From Pseudomonas brassicacearum subsp. brassicacearum (GTDB taxonomy: Bacteria > Pseudomonadota > Gammaproteobacteria > Pseudomonadales > Pseudomonadaceae): a DNA stretch of 64,000 bases. Under the pieces are notes generated by a model, which worked only from the letters and a program-made list of their open reading frames with translations, was not told the origin of the DNA and ran no database searches. The translations under genes and the position numbers were made by a program. How positions within the stretch are numbered: the stretch's first letter is position 1; every line of letters starts with the position of its first letter. Location: the NCBI RefSeq assembly GCF_008801605.1, contig NZ_VZPJ01000020.1, forward strand, positions 1 through 64,000, read 5' to 3'. Below are positions 44,261 through 51,826 of the stretch, in pieces.

Positions 44261-45130
44261 ATGCCCCTGAGCGAATTCTTCGTGCTGTATCCCCTGGCTT
44301 TCGTGCTCGTTGCAGCATTGCTCGGCCTGATCATCGGCAGCTTCCTCAACGTGCTGGTGTGGCGCCTGCCGAAGATGCTCAACCGCGAATGGCGCCTGCA
44401 GGCCCACGACCTGCTGGGCCTGCCGGCCGAAACCCCGGGCCCGGTCTACAACCTGATGCTGCCCCACTCCCAGTGCCCGCACTGCGGCCATCGCATCCGC
44501 CCCTGGGAAAACATTCCGCTGCTCAGCTACCTGATACTGCGCGGCCGCTGTTCGAGCTGCGCCGCGCCCATCGGCAGGCGTTACCCCCTGACCGAATTGG
44601 CCTGCGGCGCGTTATCGGCGTTCGTCGCCTGGCATTTCGGTTTTGGCTGGCACGCCGCGATGGTGATGGTGTTGACCTGGGGCCTGCTGGCCATGAGCCT
44701 GATCGACGCCGAGCATCAATTGCTGCCCGATACCCTGGTGCTGCCGCTGTTGTGGCTGGGCTTGATCATCAACAGCTTCGGGCTCTTCGTGTCCTTGAAC
44801 CAGGCGATGTGGGGCGCGGTGGCCGGCTACCTGGCGCTGTGGTCGGTGTTCTGGGTGTTCAAGCTGATCACCGGCAAGGAAGGCATGGGCTATGGGGATT
44901 TCAAGCTGCTGGCGATGCTCGGCGCCTGGGGTGGCTGGCAGATCCTGCCGCTGACGCTGCTGCTGTCGTCGTTGGTGGGCGCCGTTATTGGGGCGATTGT
45001 GCTGCGCTTGCGTGATGCCCCGGGGTCGACGCAGATCCCCTTTGGACCTTATCTGGCCATTGCCGGCTGGATTGCCTTGCTCTGGGGTGGTCAAATAACC
45101 GACTTCTATTGGCAGTCTGTCGGTTTTTAA
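44261..45130 (+). CDS. pilD: Prepilin peptidase/N-methyltransferase PilD
   Basis: It cleaves and methylates type IV prepilins and type II pseudopilins. It has 289 residues and about eight membrane helices. The cytosolic zinc-binding domain has Cys72, Cys75, Cys97 and Cys100. The aspartyl protease residues are Asp149 (LIDAEH) and Asp213 (GYGDFK). The stop overlaps the coaE start by one base. Confidence 0.95.
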   Translation: MPLSEFFVLYPLAFVLVAALLGLIIGSFLNVLVWRLPKMLNREWRLQAHDLLGLPAETPGPVYNLMLPHSQCPHCGHRIRPWENIPLLSYLILRGRCSSCAAPIGRRYPLTELACGALSAFVAWHFGFGWHAAMVMVLTWGLLAMSLIDAEHQLLPDTLVLPLLWLGLIINSFGLFVSLNQAMWGAVAGYLALWSVFWVFKLITGKEGMGYGDFKLLAMLGAWGGWQILPLTLLLSSLVGAVIGAIVLRLRDAPGSTQIPFGPYLAIAGWIALLWGGQITDFYWQSVGF

Positions 45131-45753
45131 TGAATACCTCAGTGAAAAAACCCTGGATTCTCGGCCTGACCGGTGGCATCGGCAGCGGCAAGAGCGCGGC
45201 GGCCCAGCATTTCATCGACCTGGGCGTGCACGTCATCGACGCCGATCATGCGGCGCGCTGGGTGGTCGAGCCCGGGCGTCCGGCGCTGGCGAAAATCGCC
45301 GAGCACTTCGGCCCCGGCGTATTGCAGGCCGACGGCGCCCTGGACCGAGCGGCGCTGCGCAAGTTGATCTTCGAGAATGCCGATGAACGCCGCTGGCTCG
45401 AGGCGCTGCTGCATCCGCTGATCGCCGAGGAAATTGCCCATCATCTGGCCCAGGCACAATCGCCCTATGCGATCCTGGTATCGCCGCTGCTGATCGAGTC
45501 AGGGCAGTACACCATGACCCAGCGGATCCTGGTGATCGATGCGCCGGAACAATTGCAGATCGAACGTACGTTGCAGCGCGACCAGACCAGCGAACAGCAG
45601 GTCCAGGCGATTCTCAAGGCCCAGTCCAGCCGCCAGGATCGCCTGAGCCATGCCAACGACGTGGTGGTCAACGATCGCGACCTCGCCTGGCTGCACAGCG
45701 AGGTCGAGCGCCTGCATCACTTTTACCTTACTTTGCGTGGAGGCCAATCATGA
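45130..45753 (+). CDS. coaE: Dephospho-CoA kinase
   Basis: Last step of coenzyme A synthesis; with panBCD it gives two parts of that pathway in this window. It has 207 residues, P-loop GGIGSGKS (15-22), LID region with the catalytic IDADHAAR, and the RDQTSEQQVQAILKAQSS region. I chose the ATG overlapping pilD. It overlaps yacG by 4 bp. Confidence 0.95.
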   Translation: MNTSVKKPWILGLTGGIGSGKSAAAQHFIDLGVHVIDADHAARWVVEPGRPALAKIAEHFGPGVLQADGALDRAALRKLIFENADERRWLEALLHPLIAEEIAHHLAQAQSPYAILVSPLLIESGQYTMTQRILVIDAPEQLQIERTLQRDQTSEQQVQAILKAQSSRQDRLSHANDVVVNDRDLAWLHSEVERLHHFYLTLRGGQS

Positions 45754-45956
45754 GCCAAACCCCAACCGTTGATTGCCCAACCTGTGGCGCCCCTGTGGAA
45801 TGGAGCCCGGAGAGCAAGTTCCGGCCGTTCTGCTCTGACCGCTGCAAACTGATCGACCTCGGCGCCTGGGCGTCGGAAGAACACAAGATCCCGGTCAGCC
45901 CCGACGCCGAGGACGAGCTGTTCAGCGAAGACTTCGAGCCTCGCTCACATCATTAA
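45750..45956 (+). CDS. yacG: DNA gyrase inhibitor YacG
   Basis: A 68-residue zinc protein. The four ligands are Cys9, Cys12, Cys28 and Cys32 (CPTCG ... CSDRC). In E. coli YacG binds GyrB and inhibits gyrase. The acidic C-terminal tail (DAEDELFSEDFE) is part of the contact region. It ends the pilBCD-coaE-yacG chain and overlaps the convergent gene by 4 bp. Confidence 0.94.
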   Translation: MSQTPTVDCPTCGAPVEWSPESKFRPFCSDRCKLIDLGAWASEEHKIPVSPDAEDELFSEDFEPRSHH

Positions 45957-46168
45957 GGCCGCATGAAACCGTAGTCCTGTTCATCGTCGAGGTTTTCCGC
46001 CAGGAAACTCAACTCATCGGCCAGGTCTTCAGGGCTGCGCACTGTCTTGCTCTGTTGCACGATCGCACTGAGCAAGGCGCGCAGGCTCAAGCCCGGGTCA
46101 AAACCAATCTCCATTGCGGCATCGTGGCTACGCCTGATCTCTTGTCTCGCCCACTCATAAACACTCAT
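45953..46168 (-). CDS. Conserved hypothetical protein (PA4531-like)
   Basis: A 71-residue acidic soluble protein from ATG 46168 (MSVYEWARQEIRRSHDAAMEIGFDP); the frame is open 10 codons more. It is predicted all-helical, without membrane segments or Cys. I recognise no function. It lies next to yacG, convergent with a 4-bp overlap, a position I recall from P. aeruginosa, which supports it as a real gene. Confidence 0.75.
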   Translation of the reverse strand: MSVYEWARQEIRRSHDAAMEIGFDPGLSLRALLSAIVQQSKTVRSPEDLADELSFLAENLDDEQDYGFMRP

Positions 46169-46231
46169 GGTTGTGCTCCTGGAAGTTTTCCAAAGCATGA
46201 AGGGCGTGTGGTGGTGCAGCCTTGACGTGAA

Positions 46232-46918
46232 TCAAGGCTTGTCATCATCGTTCCACGGAGCCGACAGGTAGCGCGTACGGTTGAAGGTCTCCAGCCATTC
46301 GGGACTGAACACCACCAACGCACTGATCACCATGCCGTTGATGAAGGCCTCGGGGAAGATGATCAACCAGAGGTAGCCGACAAAATCTTCCAGCCAGTAA
46401 GGCATGGCGAATATACCGTCGTACCACAGCAGGCCAAGCCCCAGCAGCAGGCACGCCAACGCCGAAAGCGCGGCCGCGAGAAACCCCGAACAGAAGATAT
46501 ACACGAACAGATTGCGCGGCTGGGCGCGCTCCACCAGGATCGCGCAACACTCGGTGACCAGCACCGGCAACAGGATCAGCAGCGCACCGTTGACCCCTAC
46601 CGCGGCCATGTCCTGACGGCCCAGTAGCACCAGCGCGAGCTGCGCGCACAGGCCACCGAGGATCGCCAACGGCCAGTCCAGCAGCAGCGTCACGGCAGTC
46701 ATGCCAATGAAGTGATACGAAACGCCCGTATCGAAATCCCGGCGCACCAGCCACAGCATGAACAACGCCAGCACCGTGCCGAACAGCAGGTGCTGGCGAC
46801 GGCTGTCGGTGAACAGTTCGACCCACGGCGCCCGCACCACGGCCCAGGCCAACACCGGCACATACACCAGCCAACCGGCCGCCAGGGTCTGCGGTGAAAG
46901 CAGTTCGGCACCGATCAT
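46232..46918 (-). CDS. Energy-coupling factor (CbiM-like) membrane protein
   Basis: A 228-residue inner-membrane protein with about six or seven helices. The MxH-type N-terminus of true CbiM is replaced by MIGAELLSPQ, but the ELLSPQTLAAGWLVYVPVLAWAV start and the FPEAFINGMVISALVVFSPEWL end match the stand-alone permease-like family in pseudomonads annotated as energy-coupling factor permease. No partner ATPase is nearby, so the transported substrate and the energy source are unknown. Confidence 0.75.
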   Translation of the reverse strand: MIGAELLSPQTLAAGWLVYVPVLAWAVVRAPWVELFTDSRRQHLLFGTVLALFMLWLVRRDFDTGVSYHFIGMTAVTLLLDWPLAILGGLCAQLALVLLGRQDMAAVGVNGALLILLPVLVTECCAILVERAQPRNLFVYIFCSGFLAAALSALACLLLGLGLLWYDGIFAMPYWLEDFVGYLWLIIFPEAFINGMVISALVVFSPEWLETFNRTRYLSAPWNDDDKP

Positions 46919-46959
46919 GGGCTACTCCTGCGAGAACTAGAACGCCGTCCGTGCGCTAC

Positions 46960-47370
46960 TTAAGTAGCGACACTTCCTGGCTGTTGTACCAAGGCCATTG
47001 CAAACTTACCAAAGCCTACCGACCAATCCGAATAGTCATTCTCGTGCATGAAGATGAAAACGTCTTGCGGACGAACCTGGGCTTGAACCCCGAGATTGTC
47101 CGCGATTTTTTTGTAGAGCTCGCGCTTCATCGCATCACTGCGCCCTCTGCGCATCGTAATCTCAATCACGATCAAATGGTCTGAACGAGCCACACCGTTA
47201 AACGTGCGGCTGTAGAAAAACTGTTCAGGGTCATAGTCCGTGACCAGGTTGAACAATTCATCCTCGGGCATACCAATGCTCTCGACCAGCGCTTGATGTA
47301 TGCCATCGACGATGCGCTGACGTTGCTGCTGGCTGGTGCCCTTGATGACGGCGGTACGAACGAATGGCAT
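46960..47370 (-). CDS. Tautomerase family protein
   Basis: A 136-residue tautomerase-superfamily protein. After removal of Met the N-terminal Pro (MPFVRTAVIKG) is the usual catalytic base. It is about twice the 4-oxalocrotonate tautomerase length, fitting the two-unit MIF-like or malonate-semialdehyde decarboxylase-like class. ATG 47370 puts Pro in the second position; the frame extends 5 codons upstream. It is divergent from a LysR regulator gene, its likely controller. Confidence 0.84.
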   Translation of the reverse strand: MPFVRTAVIKGTSQQQRQRIVDGIHQALVESIGMPEDELFNLVTDYDPEQFFYSRTFNGVARSDHLIVIEITMRRGRSDAMKRELYKKIADNLGVQAQVRPQDVFIFMHENDYSDWSVGFGKFAMALVQQPGSVAT

Positions 47371-47522
47371 GTGAGGTGCTCTCAATTTGATAGGGAATGC
47401 CCCTCAATCCTGGCGACTCGGAACAGTCGGCAGACACTGCGGGGGGCCGGGGGATTCTGCAAAATACGCCCGATACCTGATATCGATTTATACGCTCGAT
47501 GTAATTGAGTTAAAGTCACTTT

Positions 47523-48416
47523 ATGAAACGTCGCCTCCCCCCATTGAATGCGCTGCATACCTTCGAGGCCGCTGCCCGACTGGGCAAAATGATCGCGGCC
47601 GCCGAGGAGCTGTCCGTCACGCCTGGCGCGGTGAGTCGCCAGGTACGCCAGCTGGAGCTGAGTCTTGGTGTGGACCTGTTCGAAGGCCCAAAAAACAAAC
47701 CTCAGCTCACCGTTGCCGGTAGAGAACTGCTGCCGGAACTGACGGCCGCACTGGATCAGATCGAGGCCGCGGTGAGCAGGGTCCGAGACACGGCGACAGG
47801 CACCTTGGACGTGTCCTGCTTCAGCACATTTACGGTCAAGTGGCTGATACCGCGTCTTTTCGACTTCAATACGACTTATCCAGGGATCAAGATTCGCCTG
47901 AGCTCACCGGTTCACGGGAGCGATCCGGGCCGGGATCGCTATGACGTGATGATCACGGCTGAACAGGGCATCGTGGGCGAGCAGAAAAACACCGTCCGGC
48001 TGTTTCCTGAACGATTGGGCGTCGTGTTGTCGCCCACCTTATCCGCACGTATTCAATTAGCCGACGTGGGCTCGATTTTCAGCCATCCCCTCCTGCATAC
48101 CAAAACCCGTCCGGATGCCTGGGCGAACTGGGGGGATGCGATTGGACACCAGGCCACCGCGCCGGCCGGGCTGGAATACGAGCACTATTACTTTACGTTG
48201 GAGGCGGCGATTGCCGGCCTGGGGATTTGTGTCGCCCCATGGCACTTGGTGGCTGACGACATTCGCCTGGGTCGCCTGGTGGCGCCGTTCGGGTTTCGCC
48301 CGAGCCGCTACGTCTATATCGCCAAGCGCAGCGCGCAGCAGAGCAAGAAGCTGGATTTGTTTTGCGCTTGGTTGGCGTGTCAGGCTGAACAGGATGGCAT
48401 GCTGGGGCCTGCCTGA
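47523..48416 (+). CDS. LysR-family transcriptional regulator (GcvA-like)
   Basis: A 297-residue regulator. The N-terminal winged helix (MKRRLPPLNALHTFEAAARLGKMIAAAEELSVTPGAVSRQVRQLE) matches the GcvA/AmpR subfamily. The effector domain follows (about 90-295). The 150-bp spacer to the divergent tautomerase gene should hold its operator, and a role in tautomerase control is inferred from this layout. The effector is unknown. Beyond it lies a 545-bp gene-free stretch with repeats. Confidence 0.88.
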   Translation: MKRRLPPLNALHTFEAAARLGKMIAAAEELSVTPGAVSRQVRQLELSLGVDLFEGPKNKPQLTVAGRELLPELTAALDQIEAAVSRVRDTATGTLDVSCFSTFTVKWLIPRLFDFNTTYPGIKIRLSSPVHGSDPGRDRYDVMITAEQGIVGEQKNTVRLFPERLGVVLSPTLSARIQLADVGSIFSHPLLHTKTRPDAWANWGDAIGHQATAPAGLEYEHYYFTLEAAIAGLGICVAPWHLVADDIRLGRLVAPFGFRPSRYVYIAKRSAQQSKKLDLFCAWLACQAEQDGMLGPA

Positions 48417-48485
48417 GGGTAATGCTACTCACTTGAGCGTTTATCGGAATTTTATCTTCCATTCCGAGATCTGTTTCAGCCTGGC

Positions 48486-48632
48486 GTGTATATCCGTTTC
48501 TGCGGTAACGCCTACTTAGGGTTTCGCCCTTACGGCGAGTCACTTTCGAAAAGCCCGGAAGCCGACCCAGTCGAAAGTAACCAAAGCGCTCCTGCCCCAC
48601 CACTCGGTGCCTCGCCTAGGCTCGGCATGCCT
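48486..48632 (+). repeat. Dispersed intergenic repeat, copy A
   Basis: Starts GTGTATATCCGTTTCTGCGG and ends near CCTCGCCTAGGCTCGGC. It shares most positions with copy B at 63789-64000. A hairpin ACTTTCG (48542-48548)/CGAAAGT (48572-48578) has a 23-nt loop here, against 7 nt in copy B. Translated, it gives spurious proteins with RYRRNGYT; it is not coding. Confidence 0.8.
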
Positions 48633-48660
48633 GGCTCTCCCGGTCGTACATCCGTTAGAT

Positions 48661-48752
48661 CTGTGGGAGCAAAGCTTGCTCGCGATAGCGGTCTGTCAGG
48701 CAACATCAATGTTGAATGCGCCGCCATCTTCGCGAGCAAGCCCGCTCCCACA
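48661..48752. repeat. REPIN, AAAGCTT subtype with mixed arms
   Basis: The left arm is of the AAAGCTT subtype; the right arm has diverged (CTTCGCGAGCAAGCCCGCTC). It lies in the 545-bp gap 48417-48961, which also has copy A of the dispersed repeat, a single REP and the promoter region of the DUF1780 gene. Confidence 0.85.
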
Positions 48753-48796
48753 CTGTTTTTGAGGCATGCACAAAAACCAACGTTCACCGCAGCCCC

Positions 48797-48826
48797 CTGT
48801 GGGAGCGAGCCTGCTCGCGATAGCGG
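48797..48826 (+). repeat. Single REP sequence
   Basis: A lone left-hand arm CTGTGGGAGCGAGCCTGCTC plus GCGATAGCGG. No intact right arm follows; only a weak trace (AGGCTCGCCCCC) is seen near 48842. Confidence 0.85.
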
Positions 48827-48961
48827 TGGTGCAGATGCATAGAGGCTCGCCCCCTTGCTTTAGGCTCTAAGTGAACAGCATTACCTGGCCTGAGCGGAAA
48901 TTTGCCCCTTCACAGCAAGCTTTATTTTTTTTGATCACATTTGAACGCTAAGCTTGGGCTC

Positions 48962-49588
48962 ATGGATGACTCAGATTACTTACGCCTGCTGACCATCGCG
49001 GCCGAGCAAGCCAACGCCTTTCTCTCCAATGCCCGCAAATGGGAGCGTGAGCGTTGGGTCTGCCAGCGTCTGCTGCAAGGGCTGAACGTGCCTTATCGCG
49101 CCGACGAGTTCGCGCCGGCCGGCGAGCCGCCGGACGTGTTGTTTCGCGATGCCAATTTCGAGGTGTTTTTCGTGCTCGACGAGGGCCGCCGCCTCAATGA
49201 CGAATGGCGCGATGAACTGCAACGCCGCCGCAGCGCTTTCTCCCTGAGCCAGCTGGTGCGTCGTGAGGCCAAGCCGCGGCGGATCCCGGCCAATGAGTTC
49301 CTGATGCGGCTGGCCCCGACCCTGCGCAAGAAAGCTCACAACTACACCGAGCGCGGCATGGACCTGGGCGACCTGGACATCATCGCCTTCGCCAGTCTCA
49401 AGCGCGAAGTGCTGGACCTCAACAGTCACTTCCCACCACCGACCGAATACCTGCGCCAGGGCTGGCGCTCGCTGTCACTGGTGGGGCCGACGTTTGCCCG
49501 GGTGCTGTTCGCCCACCCCGACGCGCCGGACTTCCTGCGCAGCAACCTGGGTCGCAGCATCGTGTTCGATGTCGGGATCAGCCTGTGA
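48962..49588 (+). CDS. DUF1780 domain-containing protein
   Basis: A 208-residue soluble protein of a family found mainly in pseudomonads. The middle part (PPDVLFRDANFEVFFVLDEGRRLNDEWRDEL) and the polar loop RREAKPRRIPANEFLMRL are characteristic; some members have a nuclease-like fold, but the activity is unknown. The start at 48962 is chosen; 7 more codons are open. It overlaps the MOSC gene by 4 bp. Confidence 0.85.
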   Translation: MDDSDYLRLLTIAAEQANAFLSNARKWERERWVCQRLLQGLNVPYRADEFAPAGEPPDVLFRDANFEVFFVLDEGRRLNDEWRDELQRRRSAFSLSQLVRREAKPRRIPANEFLMRLAPTLRKKAHNYTERGMDLGDLDIIAFASLKREVLDLNSHFPPPTEYLRQGWRSLSLVGPTFARVLFAHPDAPDFLRSNLGRSIVFDVGISL

Positions 49589-50112
49589 GCCCACTGCAGG
49601 AACTGATTGCCGCTGTGCCCCAGCAAGGCCGCGTACGCTGGATTGGCGTACGACCCCAGGGCCATGCGCCCATGATCGAACTGGACGCCGTGGAAGCCCG
49701 CCTGGAGGCTGGGCTGACCGGCGATCATGCCCGCCCCGGCGTGCGCAATGCGCGGCAAGTGACGCTGATCCAATGGGAGCACCTGGCCGTGATCGGCGCG
49801 CTGATGGGCCGTCCCGAAGACCGGCCCGTGCTGCCACAGGAGCTGCGACGCAATATTGTGGTCAGCGGCATCAATCTGTTCAGCCTCAAGGGCCGGCGCT
49901 TTCGCATTGGCCAAGCCATTTTTGAAACCACCGGTTGGTGCCAGCCTTGTGCCCGACTGGAGCGAAACCTCGGCGAAGGTACGTTCCAGGCGGTACGCGG
50001 CCATGGCGGAATCACCGCCCGGGTGTTAAAAAGTGGAATCATTCGCCTGGACGACAGCCTGAGCGTCGAACCCGTTCCGGCGAGCGGCTACGCTGCTTTC
50101 AATGCCGGCTAG
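49585..50112 (+). CDS. MOSC domain-containing protein
   Basis: A 175-residue protein of the molybdenum-cofactor-sulfurase C-terminal family. The MOSC features are the conserved Cys in GWCQPCARLERNLGEG and the metal/sulfur-binding HGGITARVLKSG. It may act as a sulfur carrier for metal centres; YiiM-like proteins detoxify hydroxylated purines. The GTG start overlaps DUF1780 by 4 bp (GTGA), so they are coupled. Confidence 0.88.
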   Translation: MSPLQELIAAVPQQGRVRWIGVRPQGHAPMIELDAVEARLEAGLTGDHARPGVRNARQVTLIQWEHLAVIGALMGRPEDRPVLPQELRRNIVVSGINLFSLKGRRFRIGQAIFETTGWCQPCARLERNLGEGTFQAVRGHGGITARVLKSGIIRLDDSLSVEPVPASGYAAFNAG

Positions 50113-50164
50113 CCGGACGCTGTAACGTCTTCACATTCCGCAACGTCTACCTGACGAGGCCTTT

Positions 50165-50338
50165 ATGACCAGCCGCCTGAACCCAGAAGACCAGAAGCAT
50201 GTCGAAGAGTACCTGCAACTGTCCCAGCACCGAGTCGAGCGCCGGCCTTTCCGGCCGTGGATGCTCCTGGTGGTGGTACTGGCCGTGACCATCGGCCTGG
50301 GCCTGTTGAGCCGACTGATCAGTTACCTGACGCTATGA
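50165..50338 (+). CDS. DUF3094 small membrane protein
   Basis: A 57-residue protein too short for many gene finders. A polar, helical N-terminal half (MTSRLNPEDQKHVEEYLQLS) is followed by a basic RRPFRPW stretch and one membrane helix (about 33-51). This matches the DUF3094 family of pseudomonads, function unknown. It lies 52 bp after the MOSC gene and 60 bp before ndh. Confidence 0.82.
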   Translation: MTSRLNPEDQKHVEEYLQLSQHRVERRPFRPWMLLVVVLAVTIGLGLLSRLISYLTL

Positions 50339-50398
50339 GTTGCATGGCACTCGCGCAGGTAACGGCACCGATTTCCTTTAGCCTTGCGAGATATCCCC

Positions 50399-51697
50399 AT
50401 GACTCATCGTATTGTCATCGTTGGCGGCGGCGCCGGCGGTCTGGAGTTGGCTACCCGTCTGGGTAAGACTCTGGGCAAGCGTGGCACGGCCAGTGTGATG
50501 CTGGTCGACGCGAACCTGACCCACATCTGGAAACCGCTGCTGCACGAAGTGGCCGCCGGCTCCTTGAACTCCTCCGAAGACGAACTCAACTATGTCGCCC
50601 AGGCAAAATGGAACCACTTCGAGTTCCAGCTCGGGCGCATGAGCGGCCTGGATCGCGAGCGCAAGAGAATCCAACTGGCCGCCACCTATGACGAGACCGG
50701 CGTCGAGCTGTTGCCGGCCCGGGAACTGGGCTACGACACCCTGGTGATTGCCGTCGGCAGCACCACCAATGACTTCGGCACCGAAGGCGCGGCGCAGCAC
50801 TGCCTGTTCCTCGACACCCGCAAACAGGCCGAGCGCTTCCATCAGCAATTGCTGCACCACTATCTGCGCGCCCACGCCGGGCAGACCGATATCGTCGAGC
50901 GCATCAGCGTCGCCATTGTCGGCGCCGGTGCGACCGGGGTCGAACTGGCCGCCGAGCTGCATAATGCCGCCCACGAACTGCACGCCTACGGCCTGGACCG
51001 GATCAAACCGGAGAACATGCACATCACCCTGATCGAGGCGGGCCCACGCGTCTTGCCGGCCCTGCCGGAGCGTATCGGCGGGCCGGTGCACAAGACCCTG
51101 GAAAAACTCGGGGTCAACGTCATGACCAACGCCGCCGTCAGCCAGGTGACCGCCGACAGCCTGATTACCGCGGACGGCAAAGTGATCGACGCGAGCCTGA
51201 AAGTCTGGGCCGCCGGGATTCGCGCCCCGGACTTCCTCAAGGACATCGACGGGCTGGAGACCAACCGGATCAACCAGTTGCACGTGCTGCCCACTTTGCA
51301 GACCACCCGCGACGAGAACATCTTCGCCTTCGGCGACTGCGCCGCCTGCCCGCAACCCGGCAGCGAGCGCAACGTCCCACCTCGCGCCCAGGCCGCACAC
51401 CAGCAAGCCTCACTGCTGGCCAAATCCTTGAAGCTGCGGATCGAGGGCAAGGCCCTGCCGGAATACAAATACACCGACTACGGCTCGCTGATCTCGCTGT
51501 CGCGGTTCTCGGCAGTGGGCAACCTGATGGGCAACCTGACCGGCAGCGTGATGCTCGAAGGCTGGCTGGCGCGGATGTTCTATGTGTCGCTGTACCGCAT
51601 GCACCAGATGGCGCTGTACGGCATGTTCCGCACGGCCATGTTGATGCTGGGTAGCAAGATCGGGCGTGGGACCGAGCCTCGGCTGAAGCTGCACTGA
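50399..51697 (+). CDS. ndh: Type II NADH dehydrogenase
   Basis: A 432-residue membrane-attached flavoprotein passing electrons from NADH to quinone without pumping protons. FAD-binding IVIVGGGAGGLELATRLG (5-22), NADH-binding VAIVGAGATGVELAAEL (about 170-186) and the second FAD contact NIFAFGDCAACPQ are all intact. The C-terminal part has the amphipathic membrane-binding segment. ATG 50399 is the family start MTHRIVIVG. Confidence 0.93.
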   Translation: MTHRIVIVGGGAGGLELATRLGKTLGKRGTASVMLVDANLTHIWKPLLHEVAAGSLNSSEDELNYVAQAKWNHFEFQLGRMSGLDRERKRIQLAATYDETGVELLPARELGYDTLVIAVGSTTNDFGTEGAAQHCLFLDTRKQAERFHQQLLHHYLRAHAGQTDIVERISVAIVGAGATGVELAAELHNAAHELHAYGLDRIKPENMHITLIEAGPRVLPALPERIGGPVHKTLEKLGVNVMTNAAVSQVTADSLITADGKVIDASLKVWAAGIRAPDFLKDIDGLETNRINQLHVLPTLQTTRDENIFAFGDCAACPQPGSERNVPPRAQAAHQQASLLAKSLKLRIEGKALPEYKYTDYGSLISLSRFSAVGNLMGNLTGSVMLEGWLARMFYVSLYRMHQMALYGMFRTAMLMLGSKIGRGTEPRLKLH

Positions 51698-51725
51698 GTC
51701 AGCAGCACTGACATTGAATGATCCA

Positions 51726-51795
51726 CCGTCATCGCGAGCAAGCTCGCTCCCACAGTTGATCGCGGTCATCCTGTGGGAGCGAGCTTGCTCGCGAT
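51726..51795. repeat. Two facing half-REPINs
   Basis: A right arm (51726-51755) followed 16 bp later by a left arm (51771-51795), again in the inside-out order. It lies between the convergent ndh and chemoreceptor genes. Confidence 0.8.
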
Positions 51796-51826
51796 GAGGT
51801 CGGTACAGCCAGTACTGAATCCTCGA

